Shown one piece after another: positions 22,052 to 34,400 of a stretch of 64,000 nucleotides of DNA; positions within the stretch are counted from its first letter, which is position 1, and the number at the start of each line of letters is the position of its first letter. The notes under the pieces are model-generated. The model made no database searches. It had not been told where the DNA came from and saw nothing but the letters and a program-made list of their open reading frames with translations. The stretch comes from Parietaria judaica (lineage: Eukaryota; Streptophyta; Magnoliopsida; Rosales; Urticaceae): positions 17,647,343-17,711,342 of the forward strand of contig OX940867.1 in NCBI GenBank assembly GCA_954871525.1, read 5' to 3'. Position numbers and translations under genes: made by a program.

Positions 22052-23535
22052 ATGGAAACTCCTTCCTCCACAAGGGTCACCAGATCGCAGGCTGCTCTCG
22101 CCAATAACAATATCATTCCTTCTTCAAGTACTAATCTCTCTCTCTCTCTCTTGAAAATCGATGGATTTCGCTTGGGTTTCTGAATATTTGAGGAAGATTA
22201 GGGTTTCTATCATTTAGGATATTGCGTCTCTGAAGATTCAATTTTGGTCAGAATCTTACCGATTTTGATTTTTCTTGACAAGTTTGATAAGATTAGGGTT
22301 TCATCATTCAAAGTTTTTATTTTTATTTTCTGGGCAATAATAAGCCAATTACTCTCTCTCTCTCTCTCTCCCATTCATTCATTTTTGAGTTGCAGATGCG
22401 GAGAAGGGTTTCTCGAACTCGAGGCCCACAAGAAAGGGGAAGCAACAGAGCCAGCAACAAGACCGGTCAGTCCTCTTCGACATCACCAACGACTCTCCCA
22501 TCGTCGGGTTGGCAAGCGGAAGCCTCGAGACTCCGTCCTCGGCGGTCGCAAAGAGCCGGAGCAGCTTCGCGAAGAAGACACCCGGCTCGGGCGAGGCGTT
22601 GCTTCGGGGGCAAGTCAAGACTCTTCTGCAGAAGGTCGAGGAAGAAGCCGAGCTCTCCAAGCTCTCTCTCGAGAAGCGCCACGTGTTCGTTCACGGCCTC
22701 AAGAGCTTTGCCAACTCGCCTGCTGGCCTTCTTGCCCCGACTCCCGCGAACACGCCCCATATCTCGGGCCTCTCCGATCACGGTGTGGCTAACGTGGGAG
22801 ACAGTGGCGGTTTCGGTTCCGAGGTTACTCTTCCTGTTGTTGAGGAAACGTTCATTTCAGAGGTAGAAATCATTAACGAATTTACTCGTTGAATTATTAA
22901 TTTTGGTATTTGAGGCATAAGTACCTAGATATATATTAAGTATTGTTTTGGTGTAGCATAACTTTGTTGTTTTTATCACGGGAAAAGTACCAATATTATG
23001 GTTTATGCACATTTATCGTAAAATTGGGTACTTACCCATACAAACAACAAAACACTACTTTATGGGTACTTTTGCCGCAAATATCCCATTTAAAAAATGA
23101 TAATGATGAGATTATAATTGATTAATCTGAATTTTTTGGAATTTTTTGGGTCCTTGGAAATCATAGGTGGTCGATGAGAAGGAACATGAAGAGCGCGCTG
23201 ATCTCAAGAGCATAATCACCAGGTCTCTTCTGCTGGATTTCTCCGAGAAATCCGAGGGCTGCGACTCGTCAGAATGTCCTTCTGTGTTGACTTGTGAGAG
23301 CAGAGAAAAGTCAACCCCGGACGACGACAGTTCTTCTGTCTGGTCCATTCGGGCCAATGCTAGCAGCGGTCAGGGCAGCGACGAGCTCGACGAGCTCTGC
23401 GATTTCATCAACAGGATCAGCATGAGCGCCGGAAAAACGCTTCCCAGGTTCGACGGGAAGCACACGAGATTCGTGTATGACAGCGACGACGAGATCGTCG
23501 AAAGCAAGACCGACGAGAATGAGAGTGATGAATGA
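22052..23535 (+). CDS. Unrecognised 303-residue protein with MSA promoter (three exons)
   Basis: Exons are 22052-22127, 22396-22862 and 23167-23535. All junctions are GT-AG and the sum is 912 nt, so the frame stays open. The first ATG after a C/T-rich leader is used. The N-terminus has STRVTRSQAAL, and a basic stretch follows. Then come LFDITNDSPIVGLASGS around residues 55-75 and a helical region, GQVKTLLQKVEEEAELSKLS (about 110-130), likely a short coiled coil. A Ser/Asp/Glu-rich tail contains CDFINRISMSAG. There is no signal peptide or membrane segment. I cannot name the family. The two MSA sites, the TRSQ start and the acidic tail suggest a nuclear cell-cycle protein; this is inference only. 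Confidence 0.8.
22970..23087. mobile_element. MITE fragment in intron 2 of the 22052 gene
   Basis: The right end GGTACTTTTGCCGCAAATAT followed by CCC matches the terminal repeat of the element at 36859-37175. The left end (GGGAAAAGTACC) is shorter and diverged, so the copy is probably partial. Confidence 0.5.
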
Positions 23536-25328
23536 AGAGAAGTATAGAATTTTCTGTGTATTGAAGTTGTCACTCAGTGATGTGTTTGTTTTTGTTGAAA
23601 CTGAAAGTTACAATTCCACACATTGTGGCTCAACTGTTTTGAGGAATAAATCTCCTTTCTTCGCTTCGATTTTTATTCAGTGCATTCGGTTTTACAGTTG
23701 AAACCCGGTAATCGGTATACTAATTCATACTTGCAAATTGTGGCACAATTGGTAGAGAAAGCTATAAGATATGGCCTTTCGCATCTCGCAACCAAATATA
23801 CGGGAGAATATTTTTGTAACACCCGTACGGCCTATAAAACTATATTTCCTTTATAAACTCGTATCAGTGAGTCATTGAAAAACGCTTCATTTTTTTTTTT
23901 CTTTTATATATACATATTTTATATATCTAACCACTGGCACTATTTATCCAAAAGTAGGAGGCATAAACTACTCGCTCCTTTCTTTTGATTTCTACATAGC
24001 ATAAAGACGCTCAAAATACTCCAAGTACAAAACGAGCTATCCCACGGTCGTTAATATCTTATATGCATCAGATTTCTAGCTCGGAGTCTTCAACCAACAA
24101 CATCAAGCTTCATTTGAATTACCTGCAATGTCTACATTACAAGAATTCTAATGAGCATATAACGTCATTCATATCATTATAATATAGCACATTTAATATG
24201 CATTATCCAATTCTCTTTCATAGTGTGTATCTCAAATGCTAAGGTTTGTAGACGTTGTTCTGGACGCTCATGTTGCACAATTCCTCATAATTCTTTTAAC
24301 TTATTTTAACATGTGACCATATGGTCATAGCATTTTAATTCTTTTCTTTGACCGGTCGGACGTAACATTTCAATTCTTTTAACATGTGACCAGTCGTAAC
24401 ATTACATGCAGACGTGTCGGGAAAATTCTCAAATACATTCCCGGTGATCAGAAACATATCATAGTCTCTTTCTTGAGACATCGCAACAGACACGCCGCCT
24501 ACCCAAACTTAACAATTGAGATACACTGTCATTTAACCTTTTTGCATGTACACCATTTATAGGGAACAAACATCGGAACGATACAATTATTTTTTAACAC
24601 TTTGTTCACAGTAGCAAGTAAGCATCGTGAAAAATATCTAGCAAGTGTAGATCAAATATTTTAGAAATAAAATTTTCTATCGTCGTTTCGTATTATCAAT
24701 CTTGAAATAAATTATAGGCGTTATGCAAAACAATGTATATTATTATTATTATTATTATTATTATTTACACATATAGCACATCAAATCATCGCCGAGTTCG
24801 CAACACCTTTCCCCCTGCAATAAATCAACTCAATACTTTGTTAGTAATTATAATGCGATCAATACTTACATATACATCGCAAAAATATTTTCATTTGAAC
24901 CCACGTTATCATAAAATCTCTGTCTTTAAGCATGTAAGTACATGGGACATTACATCGTTAAACTAAAATATTCAAATGGTTAATCTTAACTGAAATTTTG
25001 TGTTTTATGCTTAAACTTGCTCATGAGATTATTGGGCATTATAATTTGACTTTATAAAAAATACTGAAATGTAGTATTCAGTACAAAATCGAACGAATGA
25101 CCCGGTTATTTATCACATACTACAAAAAAGAAATGGCAAAAGGAGATATTAATAATAGTAAGCAGTAGTAACATCTAATTTGATCACAAGAAATAAAGGT
25201 ATCGTCCTTAATTACCTATAACCTAATCAGCAAGATAATGTCTAGTTATATATACAAGTCTTAAACATTATATCTACACGGCCATTATATTATTTACCAA
25301 CCCAAAAAATTAGTGCTAAGACCTAGAC
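23536..25328. other. Intergenic region between the 22052 gene and TRA1
   Basis: The two genes converge on this 1.8-kb AT-rich stretch. It must include both 3' untranslated regions and polyadenylation sites; none could be fixed with confidence. A short ATT microsatellite lies at 24739-24765. No other gene was seen. Confidence 0.6.
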
Positions 25329-25448
25329 TCAAAACCAGGGGTGCCACGTGGGATCCATGGTGCAGAGGTTCCGTGGCGTCAGCGCAGCTTCCACGAGCTC
25401 CGTGACTCCACGCTGCACCGACCGCGGCGGGTCCACGGTGTTCTCCTC
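25329..25448 (-). other. TRA1 C-terminal FATC exon
   Basis: The last 39 residues begin EENTVDPPRSVQRGVTELVE and end DPTWHPWF before TGA at 25329-25331. The aromatic tail is the FATC signature of PIKK proteins. This exon is too short to appear as an independent long ORF. Confidence 0.92.
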
Positions 25449-28400
25449 CTGGCCATTCGCGTAAACAATAATGTTAAAGCATGGACTAGCAGAGAAAGAT
25501 TCTGTTATTGTTCATTGATTAACATTTACAACTTTGGAGCATTTTGCCCCTAGAATTTATTTTGCTGTGCACTTTGCCCTTCGATTTTTTATTTTTGTTA
25601 AATACTTAGTTAAATTTGTGCTAAAAATAAAAGCTCGATTTTTATTTTTGAACAAAATATCCGCTATTAAAAAGCTTATACTAAAATTGAAACTCAAAAT
25701 TTATTTTCGAGTATACCCACTATTAAAAAAAGGGTATAAATGCACTGAAATATATGCAAGGAAAGTGTGGTGAGAAAGCCTGCAGTGGAAAAGCGAAATG
25801 AGTAGTCATCGTGTAATATACCTCCTCGGAGTAATACTGCGGGGCGATTCCGGTGATGCGAGCGATTACGTTATCGACATTGGTGGTGACCTTTTGCTTG
25901 AAGTCGAGAGGGCTCATGTTGGCGCCGCCTCCGAGGATGGGGGCGACGGGCATTCCTAGGGGTCGCCGCCACGACCACGACAACAGCTCGTCACGGAAGA
26001 ACATCGCTAGCTGATGCCACACGTGCTCACTTTGCTGCATATTCATCAACACTCACCTTCAGAAAAACATTCATAGACCCGAACACGAACCAGCGGAATT
26101 TTACCAACGAGATGAATTCCTCGTACTTTTATTGATAAAGAAATCGAACCACAAACGTGATGGTCTTCCCTTCGAGATGCCCCCACTTACTTAAAATGTG
26201 ACTAATGTTGAAAAGGACGAAACACGAAGCTAAAAGTATAAACTCACTTTGGGAGAAACGACAGCCTGAGCAGCGGCACACATGGCAGAAACAATGAGGC
26301 CTTCGATTCCAAAATTGTTGAAGAAACCCTGCATGTTCCTGGTCAGACGGAACGGCACGGGCTCGTTGAACTCGATCATCCCGTTGCCATCATAAGCCGG
26401 GTGGAAATCCGTCTGGAAGATCTTCCCCGTATTCTTCGCGAACAGGATCTTGTTCGGCGACCTTCCCCCAATCTGCAACATGAACGACACAAAGCTCGAG
26501 AGCGCAAGCTGGACGGCGAACTGCTTCTTGAAAGCCCACATGTGGTTTCCGTTGTAGAGCGTCTTGTACATGAACTGGGAGAAGATGCCATCTGCAACGA
26601 AGTTATTTGTTATTTCCGTATAGGCTTGGAGCCGCAGGTCCACGATAGCCTCCGGTGAGACTTGGCCTGTAATGGCTGGGTTCAGTTGCTCCTTGAAGAA
26701 GGTGATGGGAAGATCCGCCTCTCTGTCGTTCCTCGCGCAGTGATTCTCGTACACCTCAAGGAAGGTGCTGTACATTAGATCATCTTCCACCATGCGCACC
26801 TGCCGTCAAGTGGGAAAAATATTGTTTACAACTGAATAATACATATAGCTACTTCAGGTTAAACCATTATTAAAGGGTTGTAAATATATATTTAATGAAT
26901 TTTATATAGATTCAGTCAGACGGGAAACTGGGAAGTTATAAAGAATTCAAGATAACAAGAGGGTCGTAATGCAAAACAGACCTATGACCAATCTTTGCAG
27001 ATCCGTGAACAGATCAAATATTTTATATGAAGTTTTATATAAATGACGAATGGAAAAATGGGAAATTATAAAAAATTCAAGATAATAAAAAACAGCTTAA
27101 GAGAATGAGACGTGGAAGACGAAGATAGTGAAAAACAGACACGTGACTAATATTTGCGATTCAGAAACAGATCGAATACATTCTATAATGATTCTACATA
27201 GAGAAATATTAAAAAAAAAAAAAAAGGAAACTATAAAGACTTGAACAGAATAAGTAGTATAAAATGCAGATCAGACCTGTGACCAGACAGGGATGATGAT
27301 CGGGGTGTGGATGTTAATGTTGCGTCGTCTCGATTCCTTGTGCTTGTCAAACATTTGGTTCAACACTCGGAAGAGCTGTAATATCCGCTCATCGCTCCGA
27401 GCATTGGGAGTCAAAGAGGTCTGGACAATAAAATGGCGTTGCGACCCATCGGAGCCGATTAGTGTCAACCGCCGGAAACTACTTCCATGTCTACGCACTA
27501 TTGGAATGTCAGCTCCAACACGGTCTAGTTTCACTGTATGATCTGGTGCTATGTCCTGCATTAGATTATGGTAAACAATCAGATGATACTTCATGTTTTT
27601 ATAATCAATATAGGTGTATTATTAAACATTACAAATCTTCATATCCGTGTGTTGTGGTCCCAATTCAAAAATCTCATAGCGGGTCTAAATCCCAGGAACC
27701 TCCTTCACTCCAATTGACTGAATCTTACTTGCCACTTTACGGAAAGTATCAAAATTAATTCTCACTTCTTAACAAATCTTCCAAATAATCAAGAAAAAAA
27801 ACCTAAAAAATCAGAAATATTGTAACAAAACATCCCTGAAAGGAGGCACTAATAGATACTAAATCTAGGTAACATCGGTAGTACCGTAATATATAGGGCC
27901 TATCTTGATCATATAATTCATGTGCCGGAGGAGTCATCGAAATTTGTACAGTTTAGGGTTAGGGATTTTCTTTTCTTTTTTCCTGTTCGGCTCTAATACC
28001 ATGTGGTTTTTAAAATAATTTCTGAAAAATTTATCCAATAATCAGGAAAATACACCATATACCCAAATAGGCTACAAAGCAATAATACACCAAAAAATTT
28101 AGCTACTTTTACTAATCTAAAAAATACAATCTTATCTTTCTTATTTCAAAAGACAGATCATATACCCAAATAGGCTACAAAGCAATAATACACCAAAAAA
28201 TTTAGCTACTTTTACTAATCTAAAAAATACAATCTTATCTTTCTTATTTCAAAAGACAGATCATATACTAGTGATATAATTTACCTGATCACTGAAGTAC
28301 TGCCCCGGAACTTCCACATCGACCACATGAAAATCCCGCAACACCTTGCTTTCATCTTCAAGCTTCAGAACCGCAGGAAACCGATCCTCGACATTGCTCT

Positions 28401-31400
28401 GAAGAATGTTTTTCCAGTGTTTGAGTTTCTCGGTAAGCTGAGATAGAGTTCCGGGGAAAGTGGTTGTGCTATCGGGGTCAAGATCACGCTCAAAATCCTG
28501 CTTGTACTCTCTGACAAAGTCAACGTGCTTGTTCACAGCATCAGCGGAGAAGCAAGCTCGGCAAACACCAGATAGCTCCTTTTTGAGAGACTGAGGAACC
28601 TCGGCAGTGGTGGCTGTCGGATACTTATAGCAGCGATGAAGCAGCGCATTAACTACAGCAAGAAGTCGCTCCTCGGGTAAAGTGACAAACCGAGATCCAA
28701 TCTCTGTGAGCAGAGCCTGCAAAAAGGATTGATATTATAAATGCTATCAATTTAAAGGTGTTAAGGAAAAACACGACATGTGTTGCTTAGGACTAACAAG
28801 CTAAAGATGACTTTTCCTAAGTAAGAGTACTACATAGCCTTAATAAAATATACTCTAATTATTTACGGTTATGTAACATTGTGCTAGGATCCGGTTCCAA
28901 CCGTTTGTATCCAGAAAAAATGAAAAAAACCGAGGAAACATGCTAATTAAAGGATAAAAATGAGATTTGGAAGGCACAAATGTTGCATGTATTGAAGGAG
29001 TTTGTAAATGTAACTTAAACGTTTATATCTTCCTTCTAAAGTAAATATACCGACTATTAAAAAAAATATACCAGACTACTATGAGCTATCACCATCATAT
29101 GCCTATCTAAGTAATAAAAAGAAGACGTGATAAGACCCAGGATAGAAATTAAACACGAACCAACAGGAATTCACTAAATAAATGAATCATCAATAATTTT
29201 ATTGAATAAATAGATCTGAAACACCACCGGAACTATCTAAAGGCGTAATAGATAGTATGCCATAAATCAGGTGCCATCTCCCCGTGGAATTGGAGCCTAA
29301 TTTAGGGGTTAGAAAACTACCTAAAATGCCTTCAATAACCTAAACAAAAGTAATGATTATAATATAACTAATAAATTATCACCTCGAGTTCACTAGCCAA
29401 GTTTGTGTGCTTGCTTCTAAGAGCCTCCATAATATCCTTTGCAGCATCAAAGGCGCTCGCGGCGGAGGCTACAAAACCCAAAGGACCGTTACGCCTCATA
29501 GCATTTTGACCACCATCACTCATAGTTGAAGCATTCTGCTGGATAGACTGGTCACTTCCTGCAATGTCAGCAGCATTTGACCTTTCGGAATCTTGCCCGT
29601 GCGTATTGCCCCCATCATGGGATTGCGTTGCTGAGTGAGCATGATTGTCTGTCCCGTGACCCATTGCAGCGTTTTGCTGCATTCTTTGAGCCAGCGCCAT
29701 TCTATTTGCTTCCGATTTACCGGCAACATCACGTCGTTCGAGCAAATATGTGCGAAGCCAATAATACAAGGCCTGAAATTTTAATAAAGCCGCAAGATTT
29801 ATCAAACAAGTGAAAACGTGGAAAATCTTGATTTTATTCTCTGAAATTTATATAAATTTATTACAGATTATTCTCAAGATTAATAATATGGATTTTTTTT
29901 TAGCTGTATATTAGTGTGTAATGTATTATTGCTTTTATTATCAGGATTATGCGTTAGTATTCTGTCCATATAACAGCTTAATTCGATAAACATCAATATC
30001 CCTACAAAGATAATTATTAATGAATACATATTTCAAATCAACTATTAAAGACGGAAATTTAACACGGTGTACCTGCGGATAAACCGTGGCAACTTTGAGA
30101 AGAACGAGCTTGGCATGAGGGGCTTCTGCTCTCTGCAATGATAGAAGGAGTTGCGGAATCCATGAAAGCCAAACCCAGTGAGGAATCTGTTCCAGATACT
30201 TGTCAAAAGCCCTTCCCACGGGTTCGTTCGGAGTATCGAAGCTGAGAAGATACAGAACCCGAGCAAGATGGCTTCTTGAGTTCGATGCACCGAATTTGAT
30301 TCCTTGTAGGAAGCAGCTGACAGCATATTCCAGCCAAACCTCTTCCTGTGTGTCTTTATATGCCTGTGTAATGGGAAAAAAAGGGTGTTGAATGTAGTCA
30401 TTCATTTAGGGTGGGAAATGACTAATTATATAGAGTGATATTTTCTGAACGTATGCGCATTGCTGCCAAAATCAAGGGGCAAATTGCACCATCATCCAAA
30501 ATTCAGAGGGCACTACTGACATTATAAATATTTATATACATTATACATATATACATGCAATGGAGGATATATATATATATATATACATTATACATAATTA
30601 CCATGTCACAATAATTTCCCCAGCTTATCCATCCTTTAGGCAGGTTTTTGAATAAGCTTATGGCATTGGAATATGCAAGATTGGCACCTTCCGAGTCATT
30701 TAGCTTCATGAGGAAATCGCCTCGCAGACGAAATATTTCGGCTTTGTGTTTGACTGGAAAATACTCTAAGTTAGTGCTATTAATCAGATTGATACCACTG
30801 GTCAGCTCTCCTTTCATCTCCAGATAAGCCTGGGCTTGCTCTCTTATCTTAGTAAATGCCTCCTGCAATAATACCCGTAAAAACATGAATTTAGATATCG
30901 TAACAAATCCTTATTCTTTTTTCGGAGGGGGGTTATTTGGTGTTTTCTGTTAATTGTCAGCCTTTTCTAATCACTCATAAAAGAGTTCACCACAAGAATC
31001 CCAACAATAAATGACATGGCCAAAGGATTCAATAGCATTTACCAGAACCAAAAATTACAGATTTGTCTTCTAATAACTTTGGAGCGAAGAAACTCTGATC
31101 ACATATAGATTATCTTCGATTCTTAGGGTAAAAAATATTAATAACAAAAGGCATGGTAACATAAATTTGAATACCTGAACTTCCATAGTCGAATGACCAT
31201 ACATCTTTTCAAGTATAGTCACACATACATCATGGATGCCTTGCTTCCGAGGGATATGAGCAAGCTTGTTCACATTCCAAGCTTTGTCACGATAACCAAG
31301 GTGATGAAGCTGTGGATTTGTGGTGCTGAAATCTTTGAATGCGTCAATGACGGAATTATACATTTCATTCCTCCATTGCAGCAGGTCACACCACACAGAC

Positions 31401-34400
31401 ATATTGTCCCATTTATTTGGGGTTCGCAATCTCCAAGTCTCGAGAATATCTTTCAGATCCGAATAGAGATTACCATGCACACCACCAGCAGAGTTTCCAG
31501 AGGGCCTGTTTCCACTGGAAATGTCCACATGAATCCGTGACGATTCTTGCACTTCAACTAATTGTTGAAATTGCTGCAATAGAGGAATTCTTGAATAAAC
31601 AGACATTTCCGGTAACTGCCACCACTGCTCTAAAGCAAGATCAACACCTTTTCCCACAATGTTTTCGGCATCTCCAACACCATTAGCATTTCTATCATGG
31701 AGAGCAAAAAATGCTTGAATGAGTCTAAGTTTTGGAGTCTCTTCCACTTGGGCCTTTGGAATAACGTGGTCCTTCATGTAAGCCCAATCAGGCAATTTCC
31801 AAAGACTGTCGAGTAGTATTTCGTAGTTCCCGATACTCTTTCCGAAATCTACCAATGCGTCCCACTGACTCAGCTGATTAGCACAGTGAAGCCATTGTTC
31901 TTCCCACAGACACATCTCAGCCTTTGGTACCTACAGAAATTGGGAGACACATCTAAGCCTTATAAATAAAATCTTCAATTCAAATAAACAAACTGTTATA
32001 TTCTTGGGCAAAGTGGAGCTCCTTTATCTCTAATTGACCCTAAAACCCTGGGTGAAAATACACCAAAATACAATTAATTTATCAAATACTTCTTGTCCCC
32101 TTTTTCTCATTGATTAAGGGTCAGAGCTACCGAATGGGCCGGGACCAAACCCGAAATATATTTAATTTACAAAAACAAATAAAAATACTCAAGACATAAC
32201 CAAATACAAATGAACATAAACAAACTAACTAAACAAAATATATAGATGAAGTGATATTCTAGAGTACCGTATTATTATAAGTCCCTTGAGTCGCCTTAAC
32301 CATTGCTTGATAAAAAAGGCTCTGAGCACGCTGCCAATAACCGTGCTGAACAAGCGAGAGGCCAGCCCTGGTTTCTGCAGTGACCGACCTCTTCTTCCAC
32401 AATCCACATCGCATATCTTCCTCGTTGAGTAAACGATAGAGCTCGGCCAAAGACTCAGAGCACTTTGTCTCATTCATGAACAACACGACATGGCTCTCTA
32501 GAAGGCACAACGCAATGTGCCAAGCATTATAAGTCTTCCCGATATATTTGATGAGCTCGCTCGGCATTCTCGGCTGAGGATGGCTCAGCTGAAGCCCTTC
32601 TAATAGGGCTTGCACGACGTTGGGTCTACTTGCTTGTTGCTTCTTATGATAGTCCTCTGAAAGGAGAGCAATCATGGGTTTCGCCAAGGTAACCTGCTCT
32701 TCCTTTTGTAAACTAACCCACACAATCGGAAATACCAGGACCCAGAGATGATACGAGACATTTGCATCTGTATGAGCAAGTTCTCGCAAGGGAATAAGGA
32801 GGTCAGATACCTAGGAGGAAAGAAAAAGGGTCAGATATTCCAACTCTTTTGAACCTTAACTTAAAGCAAGATTCATGAATTTCAAGAAACAAAAGATGAG
32901 GTCTAACATCTTCCGGTCTTATGACGCCTTTATTATATTTCTATTTCATGTATATCTTATGCTTATATATATTTTATTTTAACCAATTTATGCTTACAAT
33001 TTTGAATAATTAAACAGTCAATTCTTTTAAGAGAAATTATAATGAATAGCCACATTCATAGATCTAGCATTTTAGCAAATTTAAAGTTTTTATTTGCAAA
33101 ATAGTCAAGCATTGGCTATTTTGTCAATGGTTAATATGGTTGTAATGGTTAATATGACTATTTTTATAATGGTTAATATGGTTAATTGGCTATTTTACAA
33201 ATATTAACCAAACATTGGTTATTTTGTCAATTTTAAACTATCAAGTTGGCTATTTAGCTTAAGCTCCATTCTTTTAATTGTGTCTCGGTATATTTATCTT
33301 CCCGATATAAATGGAAAAGGAAAATTAATAAATATTAAACAGCCAAAACGAATCTAATACTAGTGAGGCCATAACTAATAATCGCGATTTTGTTTTATGA
33401 CAAAAAAAAAATCAAAACTACAATTGAAATTATTAACAATATCTACGGTTATCCAATTTGTATTAAATAAATCATTACTGTAGTAAAATCTATAATCTTA
33501 TAGAAAAAGATTCCAATCAAATTAGAAAGATACTGGCTTATACTTAAACCCAAAGGAAAGAAAATATTTTGACATAAGCATTTCAGTTTTTATCGCTTCC
33601 AATGTTGCTTGATTTTATTTTTTTTAAGTACCAAATATTAAAAATCAAAATCTAACCTTGAGTTTGCTCATCTCATTCAAAAACCGTGCATGCTTGAGAA
33701 CAAGAGTGTCAAATGTTAGAGGGGCATCCTCGGCGCCCTCTGGCACATCGGCCTGTTGTGGTGTGGCAGAAGAATCCGGAAGATGGCCTGAAGAAATCAG
33801 TGATGGCATTTTTGCAGTATTTGGAGCGAGCGTGATAGGCTTATCTTCAATTAAGATTGCCAAAAGAAGATCAAGGCCCTGCTTGAGCCAGAAAGTATCG
33901 CTCACAGCTTTCCAATCCTGAATTTGAATGATGTACTGTAGCCTTGCAAATAACGATTTTCCCAGAGAGTCGTGATACAAAAAGAAGAATTTCATCCTGG
34001 TTTCGGGATCTTTTGCCCGTAAACCAAGCATAGTTTGCCTTTCCACCCTCTGAAACACCTCTTGACGCAGGGATAGGGGATATCTGCAAGTCAACAGAAC
34101 AAATTTATTTCGTCATCATCATGGACCGAGAACTCCAGAAACATTTTTTTCCTTCTTGTGTCAACCCTAAATCCTAAAAAGAAATTAAGACAATTTAACT
34201 AATTAATTTGCTGAATGAACTTGGCATTTCCCTTCTTGTTGCTTGTGGCTCTTTTAATAGCGCAGCATTTCAACTTATTTCGCCGGGCCATCCAATAATG
34301 AGCAGAAACACAAAAAGATATGCATAATCTTACATCACAAAGGCCAATACAAAGTATCTTACTTGTTTGTGTCCGCACATATTCCATAAAGAAGCTGAAG

